DNA of 64,000 nt. Origin: Streptomyces sclerotialus (GTDB taxonomy: Bacteria > Actinomycetota > Actinomycetes > Streptomycetales > Streptomycetaceae). Below the pieces are notes generated by a model, which was not told where the DNA came from, searched no databases, and was given only the letters and a program-made list of their open reading frames with translations. This document shows, piece after piece, positions 48,077-57,005 of this stretch. The position numbers and the translations under genes were made by a program. The stretch lies in assembly GCA_000719105.1 (NCBI GenBank), contig JODX01000012.1, forward strand, positions 62,001 to 126,000, given 5' to 3'. How positions within the stretch are numbered: position 1 is the first letter of the stretch; every line of letters begins with the position of its first letter.

Positions 48077-48235
48077 TCAGGGTGTCCACGCCCTGGTTCG
48101 ACGAGACCGGCGGTGAGAGTTCCTGGCTCCCGGGGTTGCTCCCCGGTGACAGTGGCGGGACCGCGCCGGATTCTCACCGGCTTCCTCTCCTGCCGCCGTA
48201 TATGGCTCCGGCAGTCCACCACGTGCTCCGAATTC
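48077..48235 (-). promoter_or_regulatory. Cobalamin riboswitch
   Basis: Read on the minus strand, 48181-48149 is a textbook B12 box: GCCGGTGAGAATCCGGCGC followed by GGTCCCGCCACTGT. Before it come GGCGGCAGGAGAGGAAG and paired stems; after it a strong GGGGAGC/GGGAGCC region and ACTCTCACCGCCGGTCT that can pair back with the CCGGTGAGA box. It ends about 80 bases before cobD, so adenosylcobalamin binding would shut the whole operon, most likely by hiding the cobD start. Edges are approximate. Confidence 0.95.
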
Positions 48236-48237
48236 CA

Positions 48238-48254
48238 GTCAACTTGCTGTTGAC
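48238..48254 (-). promoter_or_regulatory. GTCAAC-N5-GTTGAC inverted repeat at cobalamin promoter
   Basis: A perfect 6-base inverted repeat lies just upstream of the riboswitch. Its TTGACT half could be a -35 box, though no good -10 was found at 17-18 bases. It may be an operator for a second control layer. Confidence 0.35.
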
Positions 48255-48477
48255 CTGCGACGGGGGAGTGTGCGAAGCCCCACATCCCTTACCACATCAC
48301 TCTGTGCACCGGGACTGCTCTGCTCCGACCTCCCCTGAACGGGGGGTGCCCGGGGTGCTGCGTTGTGATCACGGTGTGGGGGGCCCTGCAATACGTCCAC
48401 GAGGCGCGAGGGCGGTCCCGGGCCGGTGCGCCACGGGCGTTGCGCGGGGCATCCGGGATCCACGAGAGGAACGCACG

Positions 48478-48855
48478 GTGGCACACGTAGCCGAGATGAT
48501 GCTGGACGACGGCCGGACGGTCCTGCTGGAGGCCGTCGGCGCGGGCCCGGGCGGCACGCACAGAGTGGGCCGCGGCGGTACGGCCGTCGAGGGGGCGGCC
48601 GAGACGCTGCAGCAGGCGCTGGCGCGGGTACGGCCGGCGCTCGGGGCGGTGGTGGACAGCGCCCTTGACCTGGCACGACCGCCGAGCGCGGTGACCGTGG
48701 AGTTCGGTATCACGCTCAGCGCCGAGGCCGGTGTCGTCGTCGCGCGCGGCAGCACGGAGGCGCACTTCACGGTGACGATGGAATGGCCCGCACCCATGTC
48801 GTCCGCGAACTGCCGGGAACCCCAGGAGCAGCGGGATGCCACCGACGCTGCCTGA
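48478..48855 (+). CDS. Trypsin-co-occurring domain protein (Trypco1/CU044_2847-like)
   Basis: A 125-residue small protein beginning VAHVAEMMLDDGRTVLLEAV with an internal beta-hairpin, helices (AAETLQQALARVRPALGAVVDSALDL) and a final beta strand region (SAVTVEFGITLSAEAGVVVA, then AHFTVTMEW). This shape, ending in an EFGIxLSAEAGxVVA-type strand, matches the family found beside trypsin/nSTAND genes in actinobacteria. GTG 48478 has GAGAGG upstream. Its stop overlaps the next gene by 20 bases, so both are coupled. The last 20 residues are poorly conserved-looking. It may act as substrate, adaptor or inhibitor of the protease; its role is unknown. Confidence 0.85.
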   Translation: MAHVAEMMLDDGRTVLLEAVGAGPGGTHRVGRGGTAVEGAAETLQQALARVRPALGAVVDSALDLARPPSAVTVEFGITLSAEAGVVVARGSTEAHFTVTMEWPAPMSSANCREPQEQRDATDAA

Positions 48856-51800
48856 CGACGGGTTCGAACGGGGCATCGGCCGAGTCTGGGGTCTCGGTGA
48901 GGAGGTCATGGGCAGCGGCTTCCTGCTGGCCGCCGACCTCTTCTGCACCTGTGCCCACGTCGTGGCCCGGGCGCTGGGAACCGGAGACACCGGTGCGGAA
49001 CCGCCCTCCGATCCTCTGGCTGTGGATTTCCCTCTGCCGCATCCCGCCGCGCATCGCGTACGGGCCCACGTCGTCCGCTGGACTCCCGTGCTTCCCGACG
49101 GCAGTGGTGACCTGGCCCTGCTGCGGTTGGAGCGGATCATGCCGGGCACCGCGCCCGTGCGGCTGGCAGGCGGCGACGACTTCTGGGACCACCGCTTCCG
49201 CGTCCTCGGCTTCCCGCGGCGCACCGAAGACCACGGCGTGTGGGTGCAGGGCAGACTGCGCGGCCGGGTGGGCCGGGGATGGATCTCCATGGAGACCCGG
49301 GAGTCCCTCCACGGGCCCGCCGTCGGGCAGGGGTTCAGCGGTGCGCCCGTGTGGGACATCGAGCAGGGCGGCGTCGTCGGCATGACGGTGGCCGCCGACC
49401 GCGGGGACGGCGCGACGACGGCGTACCTCATCCCCGCAGCCCGCCTCCTCGATGCCGAACCGCTGCTGCGAGGCAATCCGTTCCGGGGCCTCGAGGCGTT
49501 CCGCGAGGAGGACGCGGGCATCTTCTTCGGCCGGCGCTCGGACAGTGAACGCATCGCCAGGGCTGTGCGCACCGAGGCGTTCGTCCCGGTGGCCGGGGCC
49601 TCCGGAGTCGGCAAGTCCTCTCTCGTGCGTGCCGGGGTGCTTCCGCTGCTGCGCGCCGCCGGCTACACGGTGACGGACTTCACCGGTCAGCCGGGCGCCT
49701 CCCCCGTACGGGTGCTGTTCGCCGCGCTGCGGAACCAGTTCCCCCGGGACACGGCATTGCGGGAGCTGGCCGACGGGGTGAGGGGGCATGTGGATGAGGG
49801 GACCGCCGTACTGATCGGGGCCCGGGTGCTCGAGCACTCGGGCCCCGCAGGTCACGTGGTGCTCCTCGACCAGTTCGAGGAGACGGTGGGCGTGGAACCG
49901 GCCCGGGCCCGCCGGCTCCTCGACGTCCTGCTGGTCATGACCCGGGCCCGTGACGCCCGTGGCCGTCGGCTGCGCGTCCTGGCCACCCTCCGCTCCGCAT
50001 CCCTCGAGGAACTGGTCGCGGGCGGTGAGGCCGAACGCCTCAGCGTCACCGTCCAGATGGTCGCTCCGATGGTTCCGGAACAGCTCGCCGAGGCGGTCGG
50101 CAAGCCCGTGGCCGCCGTCCCGGGCGTCGACTTCGAGCCGGACCTCGCCGAACGCATCGTCGCCGACGCGGGCACGGAGCCGGGTGCCCTGCCACTGATG
50201 GAGTTCGTGCTCGCGCGGTTGTGGGATCACCGTGACCGCGGTCGGCTCACGCACGCCGCGTACCGGAGGCTCGGCGGTGTGGAGGGCGCGCTGGCGGGCT
50301 ACGCGGACCAGCAGCTGGCCGAGGTCTGCAAGGCGCCCGGCAGCCCGGGCGACGCGGTGGTCCGCCGCCTCTTCGAGCAACTGGCCCTGCCCGACAGCGA
50401 CCAGGGCTATGCCAGGGTGGCCCGGGCGTACGACGGACTGTCCGAGGAACAGAGGGTCGCGGCCCAGGCCCTCGCCGCCACCCGTCTCCTGGTCGTCGCC
50501 CGCGACAGCACCGGCCGCGAGACGGTCGCTCTGGCCCACGAGTCCCTCGTACGCCAATGGCCGACCTTGCGCGGGTGGCTCGACGACTCGCGGGCCTTCC
50601 GGATGTGGCAGGAGAGGTTGCGGGGGCGGATGCGGGAGTGGGAGGAGCAAGGGCGGCATACGGAGCTGCTGCTGCGGGGGCAGGAGTCACTGGCGGCATC
50701 GGGGTGGGCCCGGAAGCACGCCGGCGAGCTGCTCGGCGCCGAAGCCGAGTACATCGAGCTGAGCCGTCGGCAGGAACGGCGGACGGTACGGCGGGGGCGT
50801 GCCGTGGGCGCGGTGATGACCGCGTTGGTGGTGGTGGCGGGGCTGCTCGGCCTGCTCATCACCACGTCGGTCCGGGAGGCCGAACGGAGGGACGAGCGGG
50901 AGGCGGCGGACCTGCTGGCGGAGGAGGCGGAGAAGCGGTTCGTCGCTGATCCGGTGGAGGGGGCGGTGCTGGCGCTGAGGGCCTACCGAACGGCCGCCAC
51001 GGAGAAGACGCACCGGGCGCTGCTGCGGATGTACCTGCCCATGTCGTCGGTCACGGTGCTCGACGGTGACTTCGTGAGCGGGACGGTGACGGACGCGGCC
51101 GCCTCGGCGGACGGCGCGGTCGCGGCAGTGCTGACCGAGGACGAGGACGGAGCCGCGAGAGGCACCCTGGTCACGGGCATCTTCACACAGCGGCCGAAGA
51201 AGCTGCCGATCTCGGGCATCCCGGAACACGCCGACAAGGTGGCGGTGAGCGACGACGGCCGGCGCGTGGCCGTGGCGGCGGCGGACGGGGCGGTCGGTGT
51301 ATGGCGGACCGACGCGGTGGACACGCCGTCGGACCAATGGGTGTGGGACACCGCGGAGCTGTCGGCGACCGAGGACGGCGAGGCGTACACGATGGCTCTC
51401 GACCTCTCGGCCGACGGACGGGAGGTGCTGCACCTGGTCAATGGACCGGTCGGGACGTCGGACTGCTATGCCGGAGCCGACTGGGCGCGCAGGCTCTATC
51501 TGCGGCAGCTCGACACGGGGAGCCGCAGGAACGTGCCGCGCGCCACCGTTCCGGAAGGCGCGTGCCTCATCGATGCCGCGTTGCCCGCGGGAAGCGACAG
51601 CCATGTGGTCACCCTGACCGAGGACGGCCCCGATGGCGAGCTGCGCGAGTTGCGTATCAGTCGGTTGAGTACCGGTGTGCAGGAGCGGACCTGGCCCGGG
51701 GCGGAACTCGCCTCGATCGGCCCGGGCGGTCGTGCGCTGGGGGTGCGTCCGGCCGACGTGCTCACGGGCGGTTACCGGGAGCCGGGGACGGGCGAGCGGC

Positions 51801-53104
51801 GCCGGAACGCCGGGGCGTACCGCGCTGAAGACCGCGACGTGACGGGACGCTTCACCCTGGAGACATCGGGAGTCGCCCAGCTCTGGCACGACAGCGTGAA
51901 CGGCGCGGAGTACGTCACGTCCTTGCCGGCCGTCCCGCTGGACCTCGGTGCCTCGTTCCACGCGTTCGGGACGGTGGGAAGGGACGGGCCGCAGTTCCGC
52001 GCGCTGATCGGTGGCAGGCTCGTGCGGTTGCGGGCCCGGCGCACTCCGCCCACCGTCGTGCGACACACCGAAGAGGTGGTTCCGGCTTCCTTCACGTCGC
52101 CCGGCGGGAGCCTGGTCGCCCTGGTCACGGAGCGGAGTGCCGACGAATCCCTGTACCGGAACACGCTCGTGCTCCTCGGCCACGGGCGAACAGTGCGGCG
52201 GCAGCTCGGTCCCGGTGATCTGGCCGGGGGCTCCGCCACTCACCTCGCCGTCAGCGGGGACGGCAGGAATGCCGTGGTCTGGGGAGACCGGGGATGGGCT
52301 CTGTACCGCCTGACGCGGGAGGAGGCGGTGCTCGTGCAGCATCGGCGGGACCCCCGGCAGGCGTCACCGGGGGAGCAGCTCGTCCGGGACGTGCAGCCCC
52401 TGGGCGGCCATGACTTCCTTCTGCTGGGCCGGCACGGGGTGCGGAGGCTGGACGGGACCAGCGGCGGACTGTCCTCGTCCCGCGGCTCGCGGTGCGACGA
52501 GAGGGACGTGCAGAAGCCGCGCTTCTGTGTGGCCCTGGCGGTCGCCCCCGGCCAGGACACCGAGGCGCTGGTGCTCCAGGGCAACGGACGGGTCCGGTTG
52601 TGGAACCTGGCAGACGGTTCGCCCGGCAGGTCCGCGGACCTGGGGGGAAGCCCGACCGGCGGTTCCGGCGCCGTGCGCTTCCGGGACGACGGTGCGCGAG
52701 TGGCCGCTGCGGTCGGGCAGGAGGAAGTAGTCGTATGGGATCCGAAGACGGATCGCAGGACGAGGTTGAGGGGGGAGGGATATCCGGTGATCGCCTTGTA
52801 CGGCAGAGACGGGCTCCTCGTGCTTCTGGGGCGGGACAGCGCGGAATTCGACGCCGAACTCTGGTCCGAGCGCGGCAAGGAGCCTGTCGGTTACTTCGAG
52901 CCCTTCAGCGGGAGCGGCGCTTGGCGCCTGGCCGGGGGCGCCGTTCACGGAGGCACGGACTGGGGCACCTGGCGGCTGCCCTTGGGGCAACCGTCCCTGG
53001 CCGCGGGTTTGTGCCGTGCCCTTGGCGACTACGACCCACCGACTCTGCGGGAGGACCTTCCCCCGGCAGCGAACGAGGACGCGCCCTGCCCGAAGCGCGG
53101 ATGA
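48836..53104 (+). CDS. Trypsin-like protease fused to nSTAND NTPase, membrane helix and beta-propeller
   Basis: A 1422-residue multidomain protein. The N-terminus is a trypsin-like serine protease with His41 (TCAHVV), Asp92 (GDLALLRL) and Ser168 (GFSGAPV). A STAND-type NTPase follows from about 215: GLEAFREEDAGIFFGRRSD, Walker A GASGVGKS at 254-261, and Walker B VVLLDQFEE near 340-348. Helical effector-type repeats reach 650. One membrane helix lies at about 655-680 (VGAVMTALVVVAGLLGLLI). The last 700 residues form repeating beta strands like a WD-type propeller. ATG 48836 has AGGAG upstream. Such proteins are predicted conflict, self/non-self or signalling switches. What is sensed and cleaved is unknown. 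Confidence 0.93.
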   Translation: MPPTLPDDGFERGIGRVWGLGEEVMGSGFLLAADLFCTCAHVVARALGTGDTGAEPPSDPLAVDFPLPHPAAHRVRAHVVRWTPVLPDGSGDLALLRLERIMPGTAPVRLAGGDDFWDHRFRVLGFPRRTEDHGVWVQGRLRGRVGRGWISMETRESLHGPAVGQGFSGAPVWDIEQGGVVGMTVAADRGDGATTAYLIPAARLLDAEPLLRGNPFRGLEAFREEDAGIFFGRRSDSERIARAVRTEAFVPVAGASGVGKSSLVRAGVLPLLRAAGYTVTDFTGQPGASPVRVLFAALRNQFPRDTALRELADGVRGHVDEGTAVLIGARVLEHSGPAGHVVLLDQFEETVGVEPARARRLLDVLLVMTRARDARGRRLRVLATLRSASLEELVAGGEAERLSVTVQMVAPMVPEQLAEAVGKPVAAVPGVDFEPDLAERIVADAGTEPGALPLMEFVLARLWDHRDRGRLTHAAYRRLGGVEGALAGYADQQLAEVCKAPGSPGDAVVRRLFEQLALPDSDQGYARVARAYDGLSEEQRVAAQALAATRLLVVARDSTGRETVALAHESLVRQWPTLRGWLDDSRAFRMWQERLRGRMREWEEQGRHTELLLRGQESLAASGWARKHAGELLGAEAEYIELSRRQERRTVRRGRAVGAVMTALVVVAGLLGLLITTSVREAERRDEREAADLLAEEAEKRFVADPVEGAVLALRAYRTAATEKTHRALLRMYLPMSSVTVLDGDFVSGTVTDAAASADGAVAAVLTEDEDGAARGTLVTGIFTQRPKKLPISGIPEHADKVAVSDDGRRVAVAAADGAVGVWRTDAVDTPSDQWVWDTAELSATEDGEAYTMALDLSADGREVLHLVNGPVGTSDCYAGADWARRLYLRQLDTGSRRNVPRATVPEGACLIDAALPAGSDSHVVTLTEDGPDGELRELRISRLSTGVQERTWPGAELASIGPGGRALGVRPADVLTGGYREPGTGERRRNAGAYRAEDRDVTGRFTLETSGVAQLWHDSVNGAEYVTSLPAVPLDLGASFHAFGTVGRDGPQFRALIGGRLVRLRARRTPPTVVRHTEEVVPASFTSPGGSLVALVTERSADESLYRNTLVLLGHGRTVRRQLGPGDLAGGSATHLAVSGDGRNAVVWGDRGWALYRLTREEAVLVQHRRDPRQASPGEQLVRDVQPLGGHDFLLLGRHGVRRLDGTSGGLSSSRGSRCDERDVQKPRFCVALAVAPGQDTEALVLQGNGRVRLWNLADGSPGRSADLGGSPTGGSGAVRFRDDGARVAAAVGQEEVVVWDPKTDRRTRLRGEGYPVIALYGRDGLLVLLGRDSAEFDAELWSERGKEPVGYFEPFSGSGAWRLAGGAVHGGTDWGTWRLPLGQPSLAAGLCRALGDYDPPTLREDLPPAANEDAPCPKRG

Positions 53105-53121
53105 CGGGTCGGGCAGGGCGC
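53081..53121 (+). terminator. Hairpin overlapping the end of the protease-nSTAND gene
   Basis: GCGCCCTGCCCGA (53081-53093) pairs perfectly over 13 bases with 53109-53121. The left arm is inside the coding sequence, the right arm just past the stop. It can terminate this gene and the converging small membrane-protein gene. Confidence 0.8.
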
Positions 53122-53143
53122 GGTGCGCGTGGTCGCGGGGTGC

Positions 53144-53365
53144 CTACGCCACGATCAGATAGATCCCGTACGCCACCGCGGCCGCACAGGCCGCGAAGCA
53201 GGCGTAGGCCGCGGTCGTGGCGAGGGCGGCGGAACCGCCGGACGCCGTCGCCGTCTCCCGCTTGGAGAGGCCGATGATGCCGAGGCTGAAGAGGCCGACG
53301 AGGGCCACGGTGGCCACGAGGCTGACTCCGAAGACGGAGCCGAGGGCTGCCCAGTCGATGTGCAT
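53144..53365 (-). CDS. Small membrane protein next to phosphate permease
   Basis: A 73-residue protein with two membrane helices: FGVSLVATVALVGLFSLGIIGL (about 12-34, shown in part) and TTAAYACFAACAAAVAYGIYLIV (about 49-71). The loop between them is short and polar (SKRETATASGG). It follows the phosphate permease by 33 bases on the same strand, so it probably shares its transcript. I recall such a gene next to pit in other streptomycetes. It may be an accessory subunit; function unknown. ATG 53365 has AAGGAA upstream. Confidence 0.8.
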   Translation of the reverse strand: MHIDWAALGSVFGVSLVATVALVGLFSLGIIGLSKRETATASGGSAALATTAAYACFAACAAAVAYGIYLIVA

Positions 53366-53398
53366 GGCGGGTTACTTCCTTGAGCTCGGGCCCGGCGC

Positions 53399-54673
53399 TC
53401 AGACCGCGGCCGACGAGGACGTCGAGCCGGCGGGGGCGGCCGGCGAGTCGGACTGGACCTGGGCGGGGATGGTGACCGCCAGGTCGTCGCTGACGGTGCC
53501 GGCCGGCGGCGGCGTGACGGCGGCCACGGCCTGCGTCACCACGCCGGCGGGCTCGGTGGCCTCGGCGGGCTCGTCCGTGTCGTTGACGTTGGTGTGGTCG
53601 ACGACCTCACGGCGGGAGATCACCCAGATCGCGGCGCTGGAGGCGACCAGGAAGACCGCGACGAGCGCGGTGCCCCAGTTGCCGAAGGCGGTGACCCACT
53701 CGGCGAGCGCGGCGACCAGGGCCGCGGCCGGCAGGGTGAGGCCCCAGGCCACGAACATCCGGGTGGCGGTGGACCAGCGGACCACACCGCCCTTGCGGCC
53801 CAGGCCCGCGCCCATCACGGCACCGGAGACCGAGTGCGTGGTGGAGAGGGAGAAGCCGAGGTGCGAGGAGGCCAGGATCACCGTCGCCGCGCTGGTCTGG
53901 GCGGCGAAGCCCTGCTGCGGCTGGAGGTCGGTCAGGCCCTTGCCCATCGTGCGGATGATGCGCCAGCCGCCCAGGTAGGTGCCGGCCGCGATGGCCAGAC
54001 CGGCGGAGAGGATGACCCACACCGGCGGGTCGGAGTCCGGGGCGAGCGCGCCGCCGGCGACCAGGGCCAGGGTGATGATGCCCATCGTCTTCTGGGCGTC
54101 GTTCGTGCCGTGGGCCAGCGAGACGAGGCCCGCCGAGGTGATCTGGCCGGCGCGGTAGCCCTTGGAGGTGGCCTTCTCGGTCGCGTGCTCGCCCAGCCTG
54201 TAGGTGAGCCGCGCGCCGATCATGGCGGCGACACCCGCGACGACCGGGGCCGCGACGGCGGGGATCAGCACCTTGGTGACGAGGACGTCGCCGTGCACCG
54301 CGCCGAAACCGGCCGAGGCGACGGTGGCGCCGATCAGACCGCCCATGAGGGCGTGCGAGGAGCTCGACGGCAGTCCGACGAGCCAGGTGAGCAGGTTCCA
54401 GAGGATGGCGCCGACGAGCGCCGCGAATATCACCTCTGGCTGTATGCCGCTCTCGTCGACAAGGCCTTTGGAGATCGTGTTGGCGACCTCGATGGACAGG
54501 AACGCGCCGACAAGGTTGAGAACGGCGGACATGGCCACCGCGGCCTTGGGCTTCATCGCACCGGTCGAGATGGTGGTGGCCATCGCGTTGGCGGTGTCGT
54601 GGAAACCGTTCGTGAAATCGAACGCAAGCGCGGTGATCACCACGATCGCGAGGATCAGCGAGAAGCTTTCCAT
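53399..54673 (-). CDS. PiT-family low-affinity inorganic phosphate transporter
   Basis: A 424-residue inner-membrane phosphate/metal cotransporter. The PiT signatures appear twice: FDFTNGFHDTANAMATTISTG near the N-terminus and ITSAGLVSLAHGTNDAQKTMG in the second half, both partly quoted. About ten to twelve helices surround a central loop, and the end is an acidic soluble tail (about 350-424). ATG 54673 begins exactly at the conserved N-terminus. A PHO box lies 48-70 bases upstream, which indicates control by the PhoR-PhoP system. The following small membrane protein probably belongs to the same unit. Confidence 0.94.
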   Translation of the reverse strand: MESFSLILAIVVITALAFDFTNGFHDTANAMATTISTGAMKPKAAVAMSAVLNLVGAFLSIEVANTISKGLVDESGIQPEVIFAALVGAILWNLLTWLVGLPSSSSHALMGGLIGATVASAGFGAVHGDVLVTKVLIPAVAAPVVAGVAAMIGARLTYRLGEHATEKATSKGYRAGQITSAGLVSLAHGTNDAQKTMGIITLALVAGGALAPDSDPPVWVILSAGLAIAAGTYLGGWRIIRTMGKGLTDLQPQQGFAAQTSAATVILASSHLGFSLSTTHSVSGAVMGAGLGRKGGVVRWSTATRMFVAWGLTLPAAALVAALAEWVTAFGNWGTALVAVFLVASSAAIWVISRREVVDHTNVNDTDEPAEATEPAGVVTQAVAAVTPPPAGTVSDDLAVTIPAQVQSDSPAAPAGSTSSSAAV

Positions 54674-55136
54674 TTACCCGGGCTTCTGTTGGACGTCAGT
54701 GGCACGGCGAACGTAAGCAACCTGGGTGAACGGAAGATGAACTGGGTCGGGCGGGGGAGTGACCCCAATTGAGGTGTCACTGTTCCGTTTGAGGTGGAAG
54801 TGGAGGTCGAAGCCGGATTGGAGGGCGGGGAGAGCCTCGAACGGAGGCGGAATTCAACCCTCCGCATCAGCTCCGTGGCTCCCTGTGAGGGACCGCCCTC
54901 CGATCGGCCCCCGAGCCACGCTCCCGCCCCCGCCCTACGAGTGACGCATCCCACCCTCTCCGCCACCCGGACGTCGGCTCCCGCCCTCCGCGTCGACCCC
55001 CTCCGGCCTCGCGTGCGGACCCTTCCCGGTCCCGGGCGCGAGCGGTTTCCGGCCTCGGGGCCGGTGTCCGCGCGGGACCGAGGTCATGTGCGGGACGGCC
55101 GGCCCGTCGCGGGCCGGTCCGTGCCCCGTCGGCCGG
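54674..55136. other. Gene-free region upstream of the phosphate permease
   Basis: 463 bases between the phosphate permease start and the lysozyme end. The first 70 hold the PHO box and promoter. The rest (54750-55136) is GC-rich with no frame that has coding bias, and ends near a GGGCCGG-type stem at 55098-55120 that may terminate the lysozyme transcript. Nothing else recognised. Confidence 0.6.
54721..54742 (-). promoter_or_regulatory. PHO box (PhoP-binding direct repeats)
   Basis: On the minus strand two 11-base units, GTTCATCTTCC and GTTCACCCAGG, lie in tandem and match the Streptomyces PHO-box unit GTTCACC with its 4-base tail. A weaker third unit could follow at 54710-54720. Position upstream of a phosphate transporter supports PhoP control. 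Confidence 0.8.
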
Positions 55137-55883
55137 TTACCCCCTTGCGAAGCGCTTCAGCTGCGCCAGGGAGCCGTTGAAGAGGTTCTGGTCGCCCGGC
55201 AGACGGCCGCTGTTGTCGTGCTGCCAGATCGTCCAGTACTTCCAGCCGCCCGGCAGCTTCCCCGCACTCGCCGTGTCGTAGCGCGCCACCCACAGTGCGT
55301 GATTGGCGGCGAACGCCGAGCTGCCGCCCGTGCACTTGTTCCACCAGTTCGTGTTGGTGTAGATCACCGGGCGGCGGCCGGTCAGGCGCTTCACCTCACC
55401 GCTGAAGGCCTTGATCCAGTTGACCATCCTGGCCTTGCTCAGGCCGTAGCACTTCTTCTTCTTGCTGTACGGGTTGTACTCGATGTCCAGCGCCGGCGGC
55501 AGCGTCCAGCCGTCGGCGGTCCAGCCTCCGCCGTTGCGCACGAAGAACGCGGCCTGACGGGCGCCGGAGGACTTGTGCGGCATGGCGTAGTGGTACGCGC
55601 CGCGGAGCAGCCCCGCCTTGCGGGAGCCGGTGTACTGCTGCGTGAAGTACGGGTTGCGGTAGGTGTGGGACTCCGTCGCCTTGACGTAGACGAAGCGGGC
55701 GCCCTTCGCCCTGGCCTTGGACCAGTTCACGTTCTTCTGGTGCGAGGAGACGTCGTGCCCCTTCGGCTTGCCCGCCGCGGAGACCGGGATCTCCGCGAGC
55801 AGGGTCCCTCCGAGTGCGAGCGCTGTGATGGATGACGCGATGAGTCGGGAGCGGTGACGGGACGGACGGCGATCACGGGCCAT
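55137..55883 (-). CDS. Secreted GH25 lysozyme (N-acetylmuramidase)
   Basis: A 248-residue secreted enzyme that cuts peptidoglycan glycan strands. It has a basic signal peptide (ARDRRPSRHRSRLIASSITALALGG in part, to PVSAAGK). The GH25 fold shows GHDVSSHQ with the first Asp, FVYVKATES, the catalytic ALDIEYNPY with Asp-Glu, and WTIWQHDNSGRLPG at the end. ATG 55883 follows GGGGGGAA with good spacing; the upstream frame is not used. It is divergent from the aldolase gene across 196 bases. It could act in cell-wall turnover or against other bacteria. Confidence 0.93.
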   Translation of the reverse strand: MARDRRPSRHRSRLIASSITALALGGTLLAEIPVSAAGKPKGHDVSSHQKNVNWSKARAKGARFVYVKATESHTYRNPYFTQQYTGSRKAGLLRGAYHYAMPHKSSGARQAAFFVRNGGGWTADGWTLPPALDIEYNPYSKKKKCYGLSKARMVNWIKAFSGEVKRLTGRRPVIYTNTNWWNKCTGGSSAFAANHALWVARYDTASAGKLPGGWKYWTIWQHDNSGRLPGDQNLFNGSLAQLKRFARG

Positions 55884-56079
55884 GGTTCCCCCCGGAAGTG
55901 GCGGCTGCGCGACAAATCGTCCAGAGATTACTGGAAGATCGTTGAATCTCGGTCGATCACCGGCCAATCCACACAAGAGGGTGACGTATACGCATATCTG
56001 GTCTGTCGGACGTCTGCGTTCCGCCCTACACTTCCCGCTTCCGTCGACCCGGCCGCTCACCGCCTGACAGGATCGCGGC

Positions 56080-56877
56080 ATGGCTGAACGGCAGCGGGAC
56101 GTGAGCTACCCGTGGGGCACGGGTGAGGGCGGACCCGGCGGACGGAGTGCACAGGGTGCGCGAGGTGCACAGAGCGGGCGGAAGGTGCGCGAGCGGAGCT
56201 CCCGGGAGGACGTGACGGGGGCGTGGGACGAGCTCGTTGCGACGGCGCGCAGGACGGTGGCCGACGGTCTGGTCGTCGGCACGTCGGGCAACGTCTCCGT
56301 ACGCGTGGGCGACACCGTCCTGGTCACCCCCACGGGGGTGCCGTACGACCGGCTGACGCGCGACGAGGTCGTCGGGGTGGACCTCGACGGCCGCCAGGTC
56401 CTCGGCTCCCTCCGCCCGACGAGCGAACTGCCCCTGCACCTCGCGGTCTACCGCACGACCGGCGCCCGCGCCGTCGTCCATACGCACGCCGTCCATGCGA
56501 CGGCGGTCTCCACGCTCGTACGGGAACTCCCGCTGATCCACTACATGGCCGCCGCCGTCGGCGGAGCCGTCCGGGTCGCCCCGTACGCGGTGTACGGCTC
56601 TCCGGAGTTGGCCGAGAACATGTTGCGCGCCCTGGAGGACCGCACCGCCTGTCTCCTCCAGAACCACGGAACGGCCGCCTACGGATTGTCCCTCCCCGAG
56701 GCGTACGACCGCACGGCGCAGCTGGAGTGGATGTGCCGCGTCTGGCTCACCGCGTCCTCCGTACCGGGTCTGTCGCCCTCGCTGCTGAGCCGTGAACAGG
56801 TGGCGGAGGTGAAGGAGCGGCTCCGGGGTTACGGGCAGCCGGAGGCCGGACGGCTTGACCGCGGACCGGCGGGGTAG
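56080..56877 (+). CDS. Class II aldolase/adducin family protein (fuculose-phosphate aldolase-like)
   Basis: A 265-residue zinc-dependent aldolase-like protein. Core motifs are VVGTSGNVSVRVGDTVLVTPTGV in parts, RPTSELPLHLAVYR, the zinc ligands in VVHTHAVHATAVS and the third His in CLLQNHGTAAYGLS. The first 40 residues are Gly/Ser/Arg-rich and do not look like the family, so a later start (for instance GTG at about 56211) would give the usual 220 residues. ATG 56080 has only AGGA upstream. Substrate may be a sugar phosphate; not determinable. It is cytoplasmic and alone. Confidence 0.88.
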   Translation: MAERQRDVSYPWGTGEGGPGGRSAQGARGAQSGRKVRERSSREDVTGAWDELVATARRTVADGLVVGTSGNVSVRVGDTVLVTPTGVPYDRLTRDEVVGVDLDGRQVLGSLRPTSELPLHLAVYRTTGARAVVHTHAVHATAVSTLVRELPLIHYMAAAVGGAVRVAPYAVYGSPELAENMLRALEDRTACLLQNHGTAAYGLSLPEAYDRTAQLEWMCRVWLTASSVPGLSPSLLSREQVAEVKERLRGYGQPEAGRLDRGPAG

Positions 56878-57005
56878 CCGGGGACCGGTGAAGCGACCGA
56901 AGGCCGGCAGGGCCGACGGGGCCGACGGGGCCGGCAGGGTTCCCGTCGCGGCCCGCGCCCGTTCTTCCGCTGGCCGCCCGTCCCGACGGAAAGGACACTG
57001 AGGGC

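Larger units (their letters stand above)
47997..48477. other. Divergent control region, cobalamin operon and Trypco1 gene
   Basis: This 481-base region holds the cobalamin riboswitch (48077-48235), the presumed cobalamin promoter and the promoter of the rightward Trypco1 gene (48255-48477). I see no further gene. Neither promoter has a clear consensus. Confidence 0.7.

Noticed and set aside
47997..48089. Longer N-terminus for CobD starting at 48089
   Set aside because: The extra codons lie at and beyond the riboswitch 3' side and the protein family begins at MRAERVFAYG.
54794..55180. A 128-codon plus-strand frame between phosphate permease and lysozyme
   Set aside because: Pro/Arg/Ser-rich with no codon bias, no ribosome site and no recognisable motif.
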